Origin: Cryptomeria japonica | Taxonomy: Eukaryota; Streptophyta; Pinopsida; Cupressales; Cupressaceae | Assembly (NCBI RefSeq): GCF_030272615.1 | Contig: NC_081405.1 | Location: forward strand, 471,622,008-471,686,007 | Length of the DNA stretch: 64,000 nucleotides | Direction: 5' to 3' | In this document: piece after piece, positions 36,401 through 48,400 of the stretch | How the letters are laid out: the number at the start of each line of letters is the position of its first letter | How positions within the stretch are numbered: the stretch's first letter is position 1 | Notes under the pieces: generated by a model | Told to the model about the DNA's origin: nothing | The model's database searches: none | What the model saw: only the letters and a program-made list of their open reading frames with translations | Position numbers and translations under genes: made by a program

Positions 36401-39400
36401 CTTCCTTACATGCCAAGATGGTGAATTTCTTCACACAGTGAATTCCATGCCAAGGGAGGAAATTTTCCATGGCAAGGAAGAATCAATGCCTTGGTAAAGG
36501 AGAGGTATCAAAATAGCTAAGGCTTAATTCCACGCCTAAATTGGAAAACTGAAAATTTGTCTAAGGCATGAAAATCCAAGGGTTAAGGAGGAATGAAAAG
36601 CAAGAAATCCCGTCGAGAAAAATTTTAAAATTTCCATTTTTTAGACACTAAATCTTATCAGAATTCATAAATTTTTGTATATTTGGATTTGTGACATATT
36701 TCTCTCTCTCCTAGACCCGGGTCCTAAATTTTAGGAAAATTCCTAAAAAATAGGAGATGATGGAAAGGTGTTGAAAATCTCCTCCAAGGTGTGGAAAGTT
36801 TGAAAAACTTCAAGAAAATTCTTCATGGATCAAATTCTTCTCTCCTAAAGTTTTCTCTCTCCAGGGGTTTCTCGCCAAGTGGCAATTGGGTCAGCGCATG
36901 TTGAGTCAATGGAGCATCTTCTGCATTCAGTCGTCACGTGAAGGCATCGTGGCGATGCATTTATTGTTGGAATATTTCGACTAAGCGGTGGCCCGATCAG
37001 TGCATGAAGAATCTCTTGCATGCAGCCGCCATATTTATGGTTTTATGACAGATTCCTTCCGCATGTCGCTGTAACATGAAGAAATGATGGGCATTTATTT
37101 CTGCATGGGGAATATTCATTGTATATTGAGCAAATTTGATGTAATGGGGTGCATTTAATGCACAAATGGATGCCATTTTTGGGCTTATTTAAATTGATTG
37201 TATATGGGTTTCATGGGTATTAATTGTTGATTCCCACCTTGTTGCATCTTGAGTGGAGAATCTTATGGGGAAAACCCCAATTAGGGTTTTGCCTGTAGCC
37301 AAGGCCGGAAGCCTATATATGGGGGTGATCCCCCTCATTTGTAACAGGAGGGAGATTTGTATGAAATTGTTGCGATAAGTTTTGAGATAATAACAGTGAA
37401 ACATTGTTCTTTGATGGTGTCCACTTAAGTTATTTTTTCAAAACTTGCATGGTTTCACCTTCCTCACTCCGAGTAGAATTTTATTTTCTCAATTGTTAGA
37501 TAAAGTGCTTTGATTTCAATGAAGAATGTAATGGTGTTTGATGAATTTCCATGGTTCATACTTTTTGCATCTTGTTGATTATAAGATGCAGTGCAAAATT
37601 AGCCTGAACCCCAAATTTATGCTAAGTTTGATTGTGAATAGTTATTTGGATTGCGTCGTGTTGGGTATTCAAATGCACTTTCTCAATGTGAAAATCCTTC
37701 AACATTCTTAGAAGATTGCACCGGTTCTTGTGGAGTTGTAGTTAATCTTGGCGAAGCAGAGCTTGGTTTATTTGGAATTTGTCCACCAGAGCACTTTTCA
37801 TTGATATCATTGCCCTTAGGAGTAGATTTAGATCCTTCTAAACCATTTCCCCTTTATTTTCAGTTCATTTTAGTTTGTTTGAAGGAGAAGCATCAGCATC
37901 GCAGAATTGCCATATCTGATGATGGAGTTTCGGCGACAGCAAAGAAGTGAAAGAACGATCCAAGCGTAAGGCCCCTTGGATTACCAGCAATCACATATGC
38001 CAACTGAGTCACGTCCATAGCATAAAGGAACCTTGGAGTCAATTGTTTGAACTTCCTGCAATCTTAGCATGCAATCGCACTTTGATCAAGAGAGAGTGAA
38101 GTAACCGTTAGGCAACTTTATTCCGTGTTAGGCATTGTCATAAAAAACACGTCAACAGGACCAAGTGCCCAAAACGGCAATTACTAAAAATAGCATATGA
38201 TAAAAATAGAAACTCTACTGGAACACACTAAAATCACCTGCTAGACCTCTCCACAGAACACTGATTCCTCTAACCAACTCCACCTAGCCTATGGCAACCC
38301 AAGAATAGGCTAATGGAAATCCAAATTGACTAGGTGCAAGAAGGGGACATCACAACCTCCGCACAAAGTGTTTTATATCTAGTTGTATATATTTTTTGTG
38401 CTATTCCGGCATCATGTATCCATTCTACATCATTTCCGGCCTTCTTGTATTCGGGATATAGTGCAGACGTTCAGACGTCTAAGTGAGTGCACTGTCGCAC
38501 TCTAAAAACACTACTATACAACAATTGGTTTTCACAAACTTGCCACCTTTCAACGTCCAAACATGCAAGCAAAACAATTGCTCAATCCATTAGGTGAATC
38601 TCAATAGCTAGTTCACTTTTGCATGCCTTTCCATCTTCCCAAACAGCTGATTTTTTAATTGATTCTCTAGCATTCAACAAAAATTCTGCTAAGCATCTAT
38701 AGCAATTAGCATCGTTTGACAAAATAACCTCACTAGCAGCATTCTGCCATTTTGTTTGAATCTCGTGAGCTCCTCATCACTTCACTTCGATTGAATATTT
38801 GAGCATTTGCATTGGAAGGCTCCAATTCACCAACTTCGAGGGCATTCATATAAGTTCTTCCTAGACAGGTGATATTGCAAGATCGTCATTTCAGTTTCTT
38901 GTGTACTTTCTAAGTTTCTATATTGTTATTATTTTTGTTGTTTATTGTGAATCCCTTGTAGTTGCTGATTTGTCATTGTTGTTTTGGTTAGCACCTTGGG
39001 GTTTCACATCCTACTCATTCTCCTCATACACACTAAGGTATTAATCCTTGTAGACCTAGGATTTAATACTTTACCATAATTTATAGTGTTGTTTTCTGAC
39101 CTGGACACATGCTGATTAAGTATACACACAAAAATCTATTTTTCCTCATTCCATTGACTACTCATGGAAGCCAAAAGGCTAAAAGCTAGGGGATTGGCCA
39201 CTTTTGGCAAGCTCCCAAGTAGTCCCAAAAATTTTCTTTGACCCAGAACAGATGCTTGAAGGACATCAAATGCACAGAGGGTTGTGCTTCTCTTTCCTAC
39301 CTCTATCATTTCAGATTTTTGTTAGAAATAGTAACTTCAAACCGGTTTTTATTGTGTGCTTCCATCTCTGGGTGTACAGAAAATTAATATCTGGAAAGCA

Positions 39401-42400
39401 ACTTTTTCTTCTGGTATTCTGGGATGACAATAGGCAACCCAAAATGACAGCACAAAAAGCAGATAACAGCACAGGCATGCTGATGTCCATACCTATGAGC
39501 TTCTGATTTCACTTTCCAAATTCCTTCTCATTTCTTATTTACTGTTTTGTGATTGGCTTTTCCATTCTATTTTTGTAATTCCAATATTCTTCATTTTCAT
39601 TTCCCAACTCTATATTTTGCTTGGTTAGACATAATTTGATTAGGTAAAATATTTTAGATGAGGCTAAGTTGAAAAACCATTATTCTTTATCACAAAATAA
39701 TAGCGAAAACATTTCATTTCCTTAGTCTTATCTAGTGTAAAGAGATTAATTGAGAGCCTTAACACACTTAGGCCAATCAACCTTTTCTTATTTACTGTAA
39801 TGCCCCCACTTTGAAATATAATTTAATAATAAATTAAAAGTACAGAAGAATTAAAAAAAAAATTAAATTAAAATATAAAAGAATACACTTAAATATAATT
39901 AATAATTAATTAAGTTAATGAATGGTCAAAAGACATGAAATGGAAAGTTGTGACTCCCTCAAAACATGAGATATAAAAGGGAAAAGAGAACCTCATTTGA
40001 GGGGTATAATTTGGGAATCAGAAGTGCAGATCTGTTCGGGAAAGGTTGTGTCCCTTTCAAAGAGCAGAAATAATGAAAAGTTGCAGTTAATGAATGGTCA
40101 AAAGACATGAAATAGAAAGTTGTGACACCCTCAAAACATGAGATATAAAAGGGAGAAGAGAACCTCATTTGAGGGAGATAATTTGGGAATCAGAAGTGCA
40201 GATCTGTTTGTGAAAGGTTGTGTCCCTTGTAAATGATGTTCAGTTTACATTCAATATGCAAGTTATATTCTACTTAGTATTATCTTGTTTTGTATATTAT
40301 AGAATTAACATATGAATCTGACTATCTTCTTTTATGTGGCAGGTGAGAGGAGGATTTATAAATTTCGATGTCCATTCTCACACATACCATTTGACATATA
40401 TAGTGGATTGGGTACGGTCAAGCGATGCCTTGACCGACCATGTCTTTTGGACATGGCCGATCAAGACATCACTTGATCGTGCCCATTCGCTATAACAATA
40501 GTGCATGATGTTTATTAACCAAGCGGTGTATGTTTATATTCGATAACCATCGATGTTATACCAATCAGTGTATGATTATATTTAACATTTCGAAAGCTTT
40601 CCTTAACACCCAATATCAATCGGTGTGTGTTTATTATATCTCCCGATAACAATCGGTTCAAGCATAAATAATCATCAATACTAATTGATGTTCGGTCTAC
40701 CCGATAATCATCAAATCGGATTTGCAATGGTTATCCTGATTTGATAATCGGTGAATGTAACTAGTATAATAAATTATCAAATCGGGATTCTATGATAATG
40801 AACAATTATATACAAATAAAGAATGCTTATCAATTGAGGGCTTGAGGTTATTCATTTTAATAATCAATATGATAAATGATTCAATGAGAGACTTCCTTTA
40901 TCTCTCATTCAATCATTTATCTTACCGAAGCTATTTATGCATTAACACTCCCTCTTAGCTGGGTAAGATAAATAAGAGTAGTGTATCAAGCATCACAATT
41001 CAAATGATAGTTAGCATTCTTTTTCATAATTTAACTTTCTAGGGGATCATATCACCTACTCACAAGATATGAAGTATCACCTAACCACGTGATACAAAAT
41101 GTCTATCACATTAATCTTGTGATGACAGGATATCACCTTAGCACGTGATATCAGTATTGCCTAAGCATACAATACTTAAGGATAATCATATGAGAAAATA
41201 TTCAGTTCTCACCTTTATCCAAGTTATGGTAAGAGCACTAACACTTCATATGAATGTTTTACCACAGCACAATCATGGCTTCATCCATGATACACCAGAG
41301 ATCCAACATGATAACTGGTTTGGACATTATAAGATCGTCACCTTATAATGTCTCCATACAAGTGTTCATTATCTTGAGAGATCGTCACCTCTTAGATATA
41401 AACCCAAGGGATAAAATCCAAAAAATGTCCTATCATGACAAAGAAGTTTATGCATTAAACATCTTATAGATATGCAAATACAGATTACAAAGCAATTTAC
41501 CTTTCTATCATACCTAAACCTTTTCTGAAGTGATCAACCTTCACTCTGGAAAGGGGTTTGGTCAGAATATTTGCAATTTGATCTCTTGTACAAACATATT
41601 CTAATTGGATTGCATTCCTATCTACCATATCTCGCACATAGTGGTATGGAATCTCAATATGCTTGGATCTGTCATGAAACACAGGATTTACTGAAAGTTT
41701 TATGCAGCTCTGGTTGTCATAGTGTATAACAGTGGGTTTCATAGGTTCTCCAAACAACTCCACAAGCAACTTCCTAAGCCATACTGCCTCTCGGGCAGCC
41801 ATAGAAGCTGCAATTTATTCTGCCTCGGTGGAGCTTTGAGCTACAGAAGACTGCTTCCTGCTGATCCAAGATATCATAGCTGAACCTAGACTGAAGCAAC
41901 ACCCTGAAGTGTCTTTCCTGTCAATCACACTTCTAGCCCAATTTGAATTTGTAAATCCATGTAGGTCTATATCAACTTTCTCATATTTGAGACCAAGGTT
42001 TAGGGTACCTTGTAGGTATCTCATAATGTGTTTTACTGCAACCAGGTGTATCTCCTTCGGTTCACACATAAACTGACTTAGAGCATTAACTGCATAACAG
42101 ATATTTGGTCTTGTATTTACCAGGTACATCAGAGAACCAATCATCTGTCTGTATTGAGTAGGATCAGTGGGTTGTGACTCTGCTACTGCTTCTTTAAGTT
42201 TATGTAAATTGGTTTCCATAGGAGAGATCATGGGTCTACAGTTTAGCATTCAGAATCTCTTCAAAATATCCAAGGTATACTTTCCTTGGTTTAGTATAAT
42301 GTTGTCAGAATTCTGCCATACTTCCAATCCTAGGAAGTAATGAAGGAGTCCCAAGTCCTTCATATCAAATTCTTTGGATAGATCTTTCTTGCATTGATCT

Positions 42401-45400
42401 ATAAGATGATCATTTCCTGTGATTAATAAGTCATCAACATATAAAATCAATATTAGCATATCACCTTTATTTCTTTTGTAGTAGAGATTAGGATCTGCAT
42501 CATTTTTGGAGAAGCCTAATCTTGAGAGATAGGTGTCAATTCTTTCATACCAGGCCCTGGGAGCCTGTTTAAGCCCATAGAAAGCTTTCTTGAGTCTACA
42601 CACATGAGACTCTACATCATGAATTTCAAATCCTTTAGGTTGCTCTAGGTAGACTTCTTCTGAGATCTCACCATTTAGAAAAGTTGTCTTAACATCCATC
42701 TGGTGTACCTTCCAGCCCTTTGCTGCTGCAATGGCTAATACAGCTCTTACTGATGTATACCTGGCAACAGGTGCAAAAGTTTCTTCATAATCTATTCCTT
42801 CCCTTTGTGAGAACCCTCTAGCTGCAAATCTGGCCTTGTGTTTTTCAATACTGTCGTCTGCAGCATGTTTGATCTTGAAAAGCCATTTAGATGAAACCAC
42901 AGATTTCTTAGTTGGCCTAGGAACAATCTCTCAAACATCATTTTTCATAATGGACTGATACTCTTCAGACATGGCATCCTTCCATACTTGATATTCAAGT
43001 GCATCTGATACATTGTTTGGTTCGGCTTTAGAGAGATCATTCATAAGGGCAACATAGCTAGTGAATTTATTAGGCCTTTTGCTTTCTCTGAAGGTTCCTA
43101 AAGGAGCAACAAACTTCTGAGCTTCTTCTACAATTTTGGTTGCCCATAGTGGTCTTTTCTCGAGGTTTTCTCTAGGTGGACTTTGAGTTTCACTCATAGT
43201 TTCCTCAGGATTCTCCCTCTGAAGCTCAGGAGTAGGATCTCTATCTAAGCTAGGGGTGGGGATATAGACTTCAGGGTCTAGAGAGCTTTGGGCTCTTTTG
43301 AAGGCTAAGTTTTCTTCAAAGATCACATCCCTACTTAGTTCAATATTCTTTTGACCAAGTATACATATCCTGTAGGCCTTGGAGGTTTCACTATATCCTA
43401 CAAAGATTCCCCTTTTTCCAGAAGGCTCTAATTTTAATCTTTTCTCCTTAGGTACATGAATATAGACAAGGCATCCAAAAATCCTAAGGTGGCTTATATC
43501 CAGTTTTGATTTAGTAAAGACTTCCTCAAGGGTCTTATCTTCAAGATGAGAGTGAGGACATCTGTTTTGAATATATACAGCAGTGCTAGTTGCTTCTGCC
43601 CAAAGATTGATATTTAGATTCTGATCAAGAATCATAGTTTTGGCAGCTTCAACGATTGTCCTATTTTTGCTTTCTGCTATCCCATTTTGTTGAGGGTTGT
43701 AAGGTATTGTTAACTCCCTCTTAATCCCTGAATTTTTACAAAACTCTTTAAATAATTCTGATGTGTATTCCTACCCATTATCAGTTCTTAGGGTTTTAAT
43801 TTTGTTTCCTGAGTAGTTCTCTGTTAGTGATTTGAATTCTTTAAACCTATTAAGGATCTCTTCTGATTCTTTACATTTCAAAAAGTAGATCCAAGTTTTC
43901 CTAGAGTAGTCATCAACAAATATTACATAATATAGAAATCCCCCCAATGAATGTACAGGCATAGGTCCACACACATCAGAATGAGCTAACTCTAAAATTT
44001 TACTTGTTTTCCTAGTACTACTCTAAAAAGCACCCTTAGTATTTTTACCTAGGGCACATCCTGCATGCCCCTGAATGATATTGCTTTAGCTTAGGTAGAC
44101 CTGTGACAAGGTCTCCCATTGATGATAAAGCTCTAAAATTTAGGTGGCCTAGTCTCCTATGCCAGATTTCATTGGCATCTATAGTTTCATGAATTAGGGC
44201 TAAGTTGGGCTCTGTGCATAGCTCATACAAGTAGCTTTGTCTTTGACCAATTGTTTTAGCTTTCTTGATAGATGAGTTCTTTGGCCAAGCCAATACTTTG
44301 TTGTCCATGAAGGTCACTCTGTATCCATTGTCCTCCAATGCTGATATTGAGACTAGATTCCTCTTAATGCCTGGAACTTATAGCACTCCTCTAAGTTGTA
44401 ATGATACACCTGACTTTAGTTTGATGGTGCAGGTTCCAACTCCTTTGACAGGGTGAGTAGAGTCATCTCCGATGGTTACTTCCTCGTCATTCTCCTCTTT
44501 CATGGAGTCTAGTACTTCTCTGAATCCTGTGATGTGTTTGGATGAGCCACTGTCGATCACCCAAGAGTTCACTTTGTTTGATGCTTGATTTGTGAGTGTT
44601 GAATAGAGTACATACTTGTCTGAGTCCTCTTCCCTTTTGGATTTTCCTGTTTTGGCAAATGTGGCTTGTTTAGCTCTTTTTGGACATTTGGCAACATAGT
44701 GCCCAAATTTGTCACATCTGTAACACTGAATTTGAGAGAAGTCCTTTTTGAAGGAGTTCTTGCCGTGATGACCTTTTCTCTTCCTGAATTGCTTCTGCTT
44801 GCCTTTCTTATTTGAGTTCGTATTTAGAACTTGAAGATCTTCATCTATATTCTTCTATTTGATCCCTTTCTTATTTTGCCTTGATTCCTCTTGGAGACAG
44901 TCAGCCTTTAGCCTATCGAATTTTGGGAAGTTATCCCTTGCACTGATGCCTTGGACGAATGTTTCCCAGATGCTAGGCAACCCATCTAGAGCAATGAGGG
45001 TTAATTCTTTGCTTTGGATCTCATAACCAAGGGTTGCCAGTTCATCCCTTAAGGTAGATATTCGCATGAAGTAGGCATTGACTGATTCTCCTTTTATCAT
45101 GGCTATGTGATTTATTTTTCTTTTTTAGAGCCAAGGTTCTACTGGCATTCGATATTTCAAAAGCGTCTTCAAGTGCTTTGAACATGTTGAAGGTTGTTTC
45201 ATGTTTCTTTATAATGGGCATAATGTTGTTCCTTACCCCATCAACTATGAATTTGATAGCCTTATTATTTCCTTCTTTCCAAATTGCTTTGTCAGGTTTA
45301 GTCTCAGGTTCTTTAGTTTCAGTCTTTACAAATGATTCAACTTTATTTTCTTTCAGAATCATTTGAATTCTGAATTTCCATGTGGAGAAGTCGTCACCTC

Positions 45401-48400
45401 CTGCGAGTCTGTCTTCAAATCTGATAGCGCTAGCCATTGATAGGATTGTGATGTTGAATATATGCTTGATTTGAATTTTACGTAAAATTGAACAGCCTCA
45501 AGTTCGATTTAACTATAGCTCTGATACCATGTAAATGATGTTCAATTTACATTCAACATGCAAGTTATATTCTACTTAGTATTATCTTGTTTTGTATATT
45601 ATAGAATTAACATATGAATCTAACTATCTTCTTTTATGTGGCAAGTGAGAGGAGCATTTATAAATTTTGATGTCCATTCTCACACATACCATTTGACATA
45701 TATAGTGGGCTGGGTACGGTCAAGCGATGCCTTGACCGACCATGTCTTTTGGACATGGCTGATCAAGACATCACTTGATCGTGCCCATTCACTATAACAA
45801 TAGTGCATGGTGTTTATTAACCAAGCGGTGTATGTTTATATTTGATAACCATCGATGTTATACCAATCGGTGTATGATTATATTTAACATTTTGAAAGCT
45901 TGCCTTAACACCCGATATCAATGGTGTGTGTTTATTATATCTCCCGATAACAATCGGTTCAAGCATAAATAATCATCAATACTAATTGATGTTCGGTCTA
46001 CCCGATAATCATCAAATCGGATTTGCAATGGTTATCCTGATTTGATAATCGGTGAATGCAACTAGTATAATAAATTATCAAATCGGGATTCTATGATAAT
46101 GAACAATTATATACAAATAAAGAATGCTTATCAATTGAGGGCTTGAGGTTATTCATTTTAATAATCGATATGATAAATGATTCAATGAGAGACTTCATTT
46201 ATCTCTCATTCAATCATTTATCTTACCGAAGCTATTTATGCATTAACATCCCTTAAAAAGTGCAGAAATAATGAAAAGTTGCACTCTTTCAAAGGGTGCT
46301 AATGGTGAAAGGGTGTGTCTCTTGCCAAAAGGCATACATGATGAAGAGGTGTGACCTCTCTCTCACATCGAGAGATATAAAGGAAAGGAATCAAAAGCAT
46401 CTAGTGAGATCACCATGGATCAGATCAGATCAGAACTGTAATTAAGTTTCAGGCAGTAACATCCTTGTTCTTGGTGGTCTGCATGGGGGTGTGCTTAATA
46501 TATGCAGCCTGATAATATTCTTATGCAAAATTTAGTAGTAACATTAATAATATTAATATAGACTGCAATATGAATGACAGTCATACTTAATTTTATATAC
46601 ATTCATAATAATTGAATGACAAATATATTCAGTCTAAGTACTTAATCAATTCTAATTCTATCCCCAAGGGAGACAGGTGCTGTTAGAGAGAGGCAGAGTA
46701 AATCCACTCCAAGATAAAAGGGCCCCAAGGATGAAAAGACTGATGTTCCTGATGTCTGGGCTGAATTAGGGAGGTGGTGTCATAGCGCCCTAGACAAGCC
46801 AATGCCCTCTTCTGGGATTAGGAATGAGAAGGGATTAGGAATTAGGACTGGAGTAACAACAATATTAAGTTGAATTATGGACAGCTTTAATTATCTAATC
46901 TGAATTAATGCAATATACTAGGTAGTAATGTATGTTTCCCTTTGGGAATTGACAGCCTATAAATAGGGGACATTACATTTACACCAATAAAATAAGCAAG
47001 TTATAACACTAATGATTTGGACATCTCAACTATTTGTACTTGCAGCAACTGAGCACACAAAATGTGTTCACAAGCCAACCTAAGGCTCCTATTGAGATGG
47101 TGTTTGACAAGCGAAAGAAAGGCTTGGAGAGGCAAAGCTCCACTTCAATTGATACACAACAGTTGACTGTCTTTCTCAAACACACCATTTATTGGGGGTG
47201 AAGTATGTGATGTCTTTTGATGACTTGTTAAGGTGCACATGGGTGTACTTTCTTTAGTACACAAGTAAAGTCCTCTGACACTTGGAGACTTCAAAGTCCT
47301 TAAGCACTTATTGACTTCAAAGTCTCTAAACACTTGTAGCCTACAAAGTCTTGGTAGAGAGCAATCAAGACCTAAAATCATGCAAATCCACATAGATAGT
47401 AGGAGAGAATATATGAGCAACTTCAAAAATTATGACATCATTTAAGCATTGATACATGCCAAGAAGCATGACCCCTTAGTTTTGGGTTGAGGCCATACAC
47501 TATACAAATTACATTCAAAGTTGCAGTCCTCTCCAAGTAGTGCATTAAATCACCCTAGAAGAGGCTTGAAATAAACAGACGCCCTATGTTTCCAACTTGT
47601 GTCTTTGGTAGTGAGACCCAAGCATTTGTTGCTATGAAATGTGCAAGCTATGGAGAAGAAAAGACAACCTTTGGTCTTTGTTGGCTCTTGCAAAGACATC
47701 AAAACCTATCATCTTTAGACCCTAATTAATTCAATGCAGATGAGAATATCAGACTGAGCATATAGCAAAATGCTTGGATAAGAAGTACAGCACATGCTTA
47801 GTTGCAAAGGGAAAGTCACAAGTTGCCAGTATTGGTACAGTGTTATGGTTAAATTATGGTGTTGTGGTTCTTGCCACCATGGTTCAAACCCCATTGGGCT
47901 GTTATTGTGAACTGTTTATGTCAGGGATGAGATCCCCTGTTTGTGACTTCACCAATTTATAACTCCAGGTCAAAAGAATTTACCCATAAAAGAAGGGTTT
48001 GTCACAAGTTAAGTAGGTGACTAGTCAAAAACCTTCGTACCTATTGAAAAAATGAATTATTTTTTCTCTGTCCTTCCCCTTGTCACATCATAGATTTGGA
48101 TAGTTCACTAGATGGATGTATAGGCTTAGTCTGCTTAGACAATCTTTCTATAGACTCAAATAGACCTTTTCAGCTTGGTATTAAAAGATGAATAATTTAT
48201 TGCTTGTCTTAGATTGTTCTAGAGGTCACTCAAATCTAATATGGTACACAAAGAAGTTAGATGATGAGTTCTTCATACTTGTGCAGCTTGTGCTTTATGT
48301 TGATAACTTGATTGTCATAGAGAGTTCTACCTTTTTAATCGAAAGTGCAAGTCAGACAAATGGAGGGTTTCAAATGTTTGATTTGGTTCTATTTCACTAT

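Larger units (their letters stand above)
35015..38157 (+). repeat. possible LTR-derived segment between direct repeats
   Basis: Begins TGTGATGTTTTCACACATCG, a motif also found at 58792, and ends CACGTCAACA next to the right direct repeat. It has a TATA-like tatatat at about 37314, and internal short repeats. No matching partner LTR, primer site or target duplication was found (gaagt left, ggacc right). The LTR assignment is therefore tentative. Confidence 0.35.
39914..40227. repeat. 172-bp tandem duplication in solo LTR
   Basis: Unit 1 (39914-40085) and unit 2 (40086-40227, cut by the copia insertion) both begin gttaatgaatggtcaaaaga. Each carries a gagatataaaaggg TATA-like box. Confidence 0.85.
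40228..46248 (-). mobile_element. full-length Ty1/copia retrotransposon
   Basis: 6021 bp with LTRs 40228-40947 and 45530-46248, flanked on both sides by the target duplication tccct. On the minus strand the order is 5' LTR, primer binding site, gag, protease, integrase, reverse transcriptase, RNase H, polypurine tract, 3' LTR. Integrase lies before reverse transcriptase, which defines copia. The LTRs differ at roughly 18-20 positions by eye (about 97% identical), mostly transitions, so the insertion is fairly recent. Several stops and a gag frameshift make this copy inactive. Confidence 0.95.
39796..46977 (+). repeat. solo LTR interrupted by a copia element
   Basis: The left part (39796-40227) begins TGTAATGCCCCC and the right part (46254-46977) ends GGGGACATTACA, so the ends form a TG...CA inverted repeat. 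The five bases on both outer sides are tttac, a perfect target duplication. Removing the copia and one copy of its own duplication leaves about 1.16 kb, with no internal region. Three TATA-type modules lie inside, suggesting plus-strand orientation. Confidence 0.87.

Noticed and set aside
34495..38581. Direct repeats as LTRs of a 4-kb retrotransposon
   Set aside because: Repeat ends are not TG...CA, no primer site or polypurine tract adjoins them, and no target duplication is seen.
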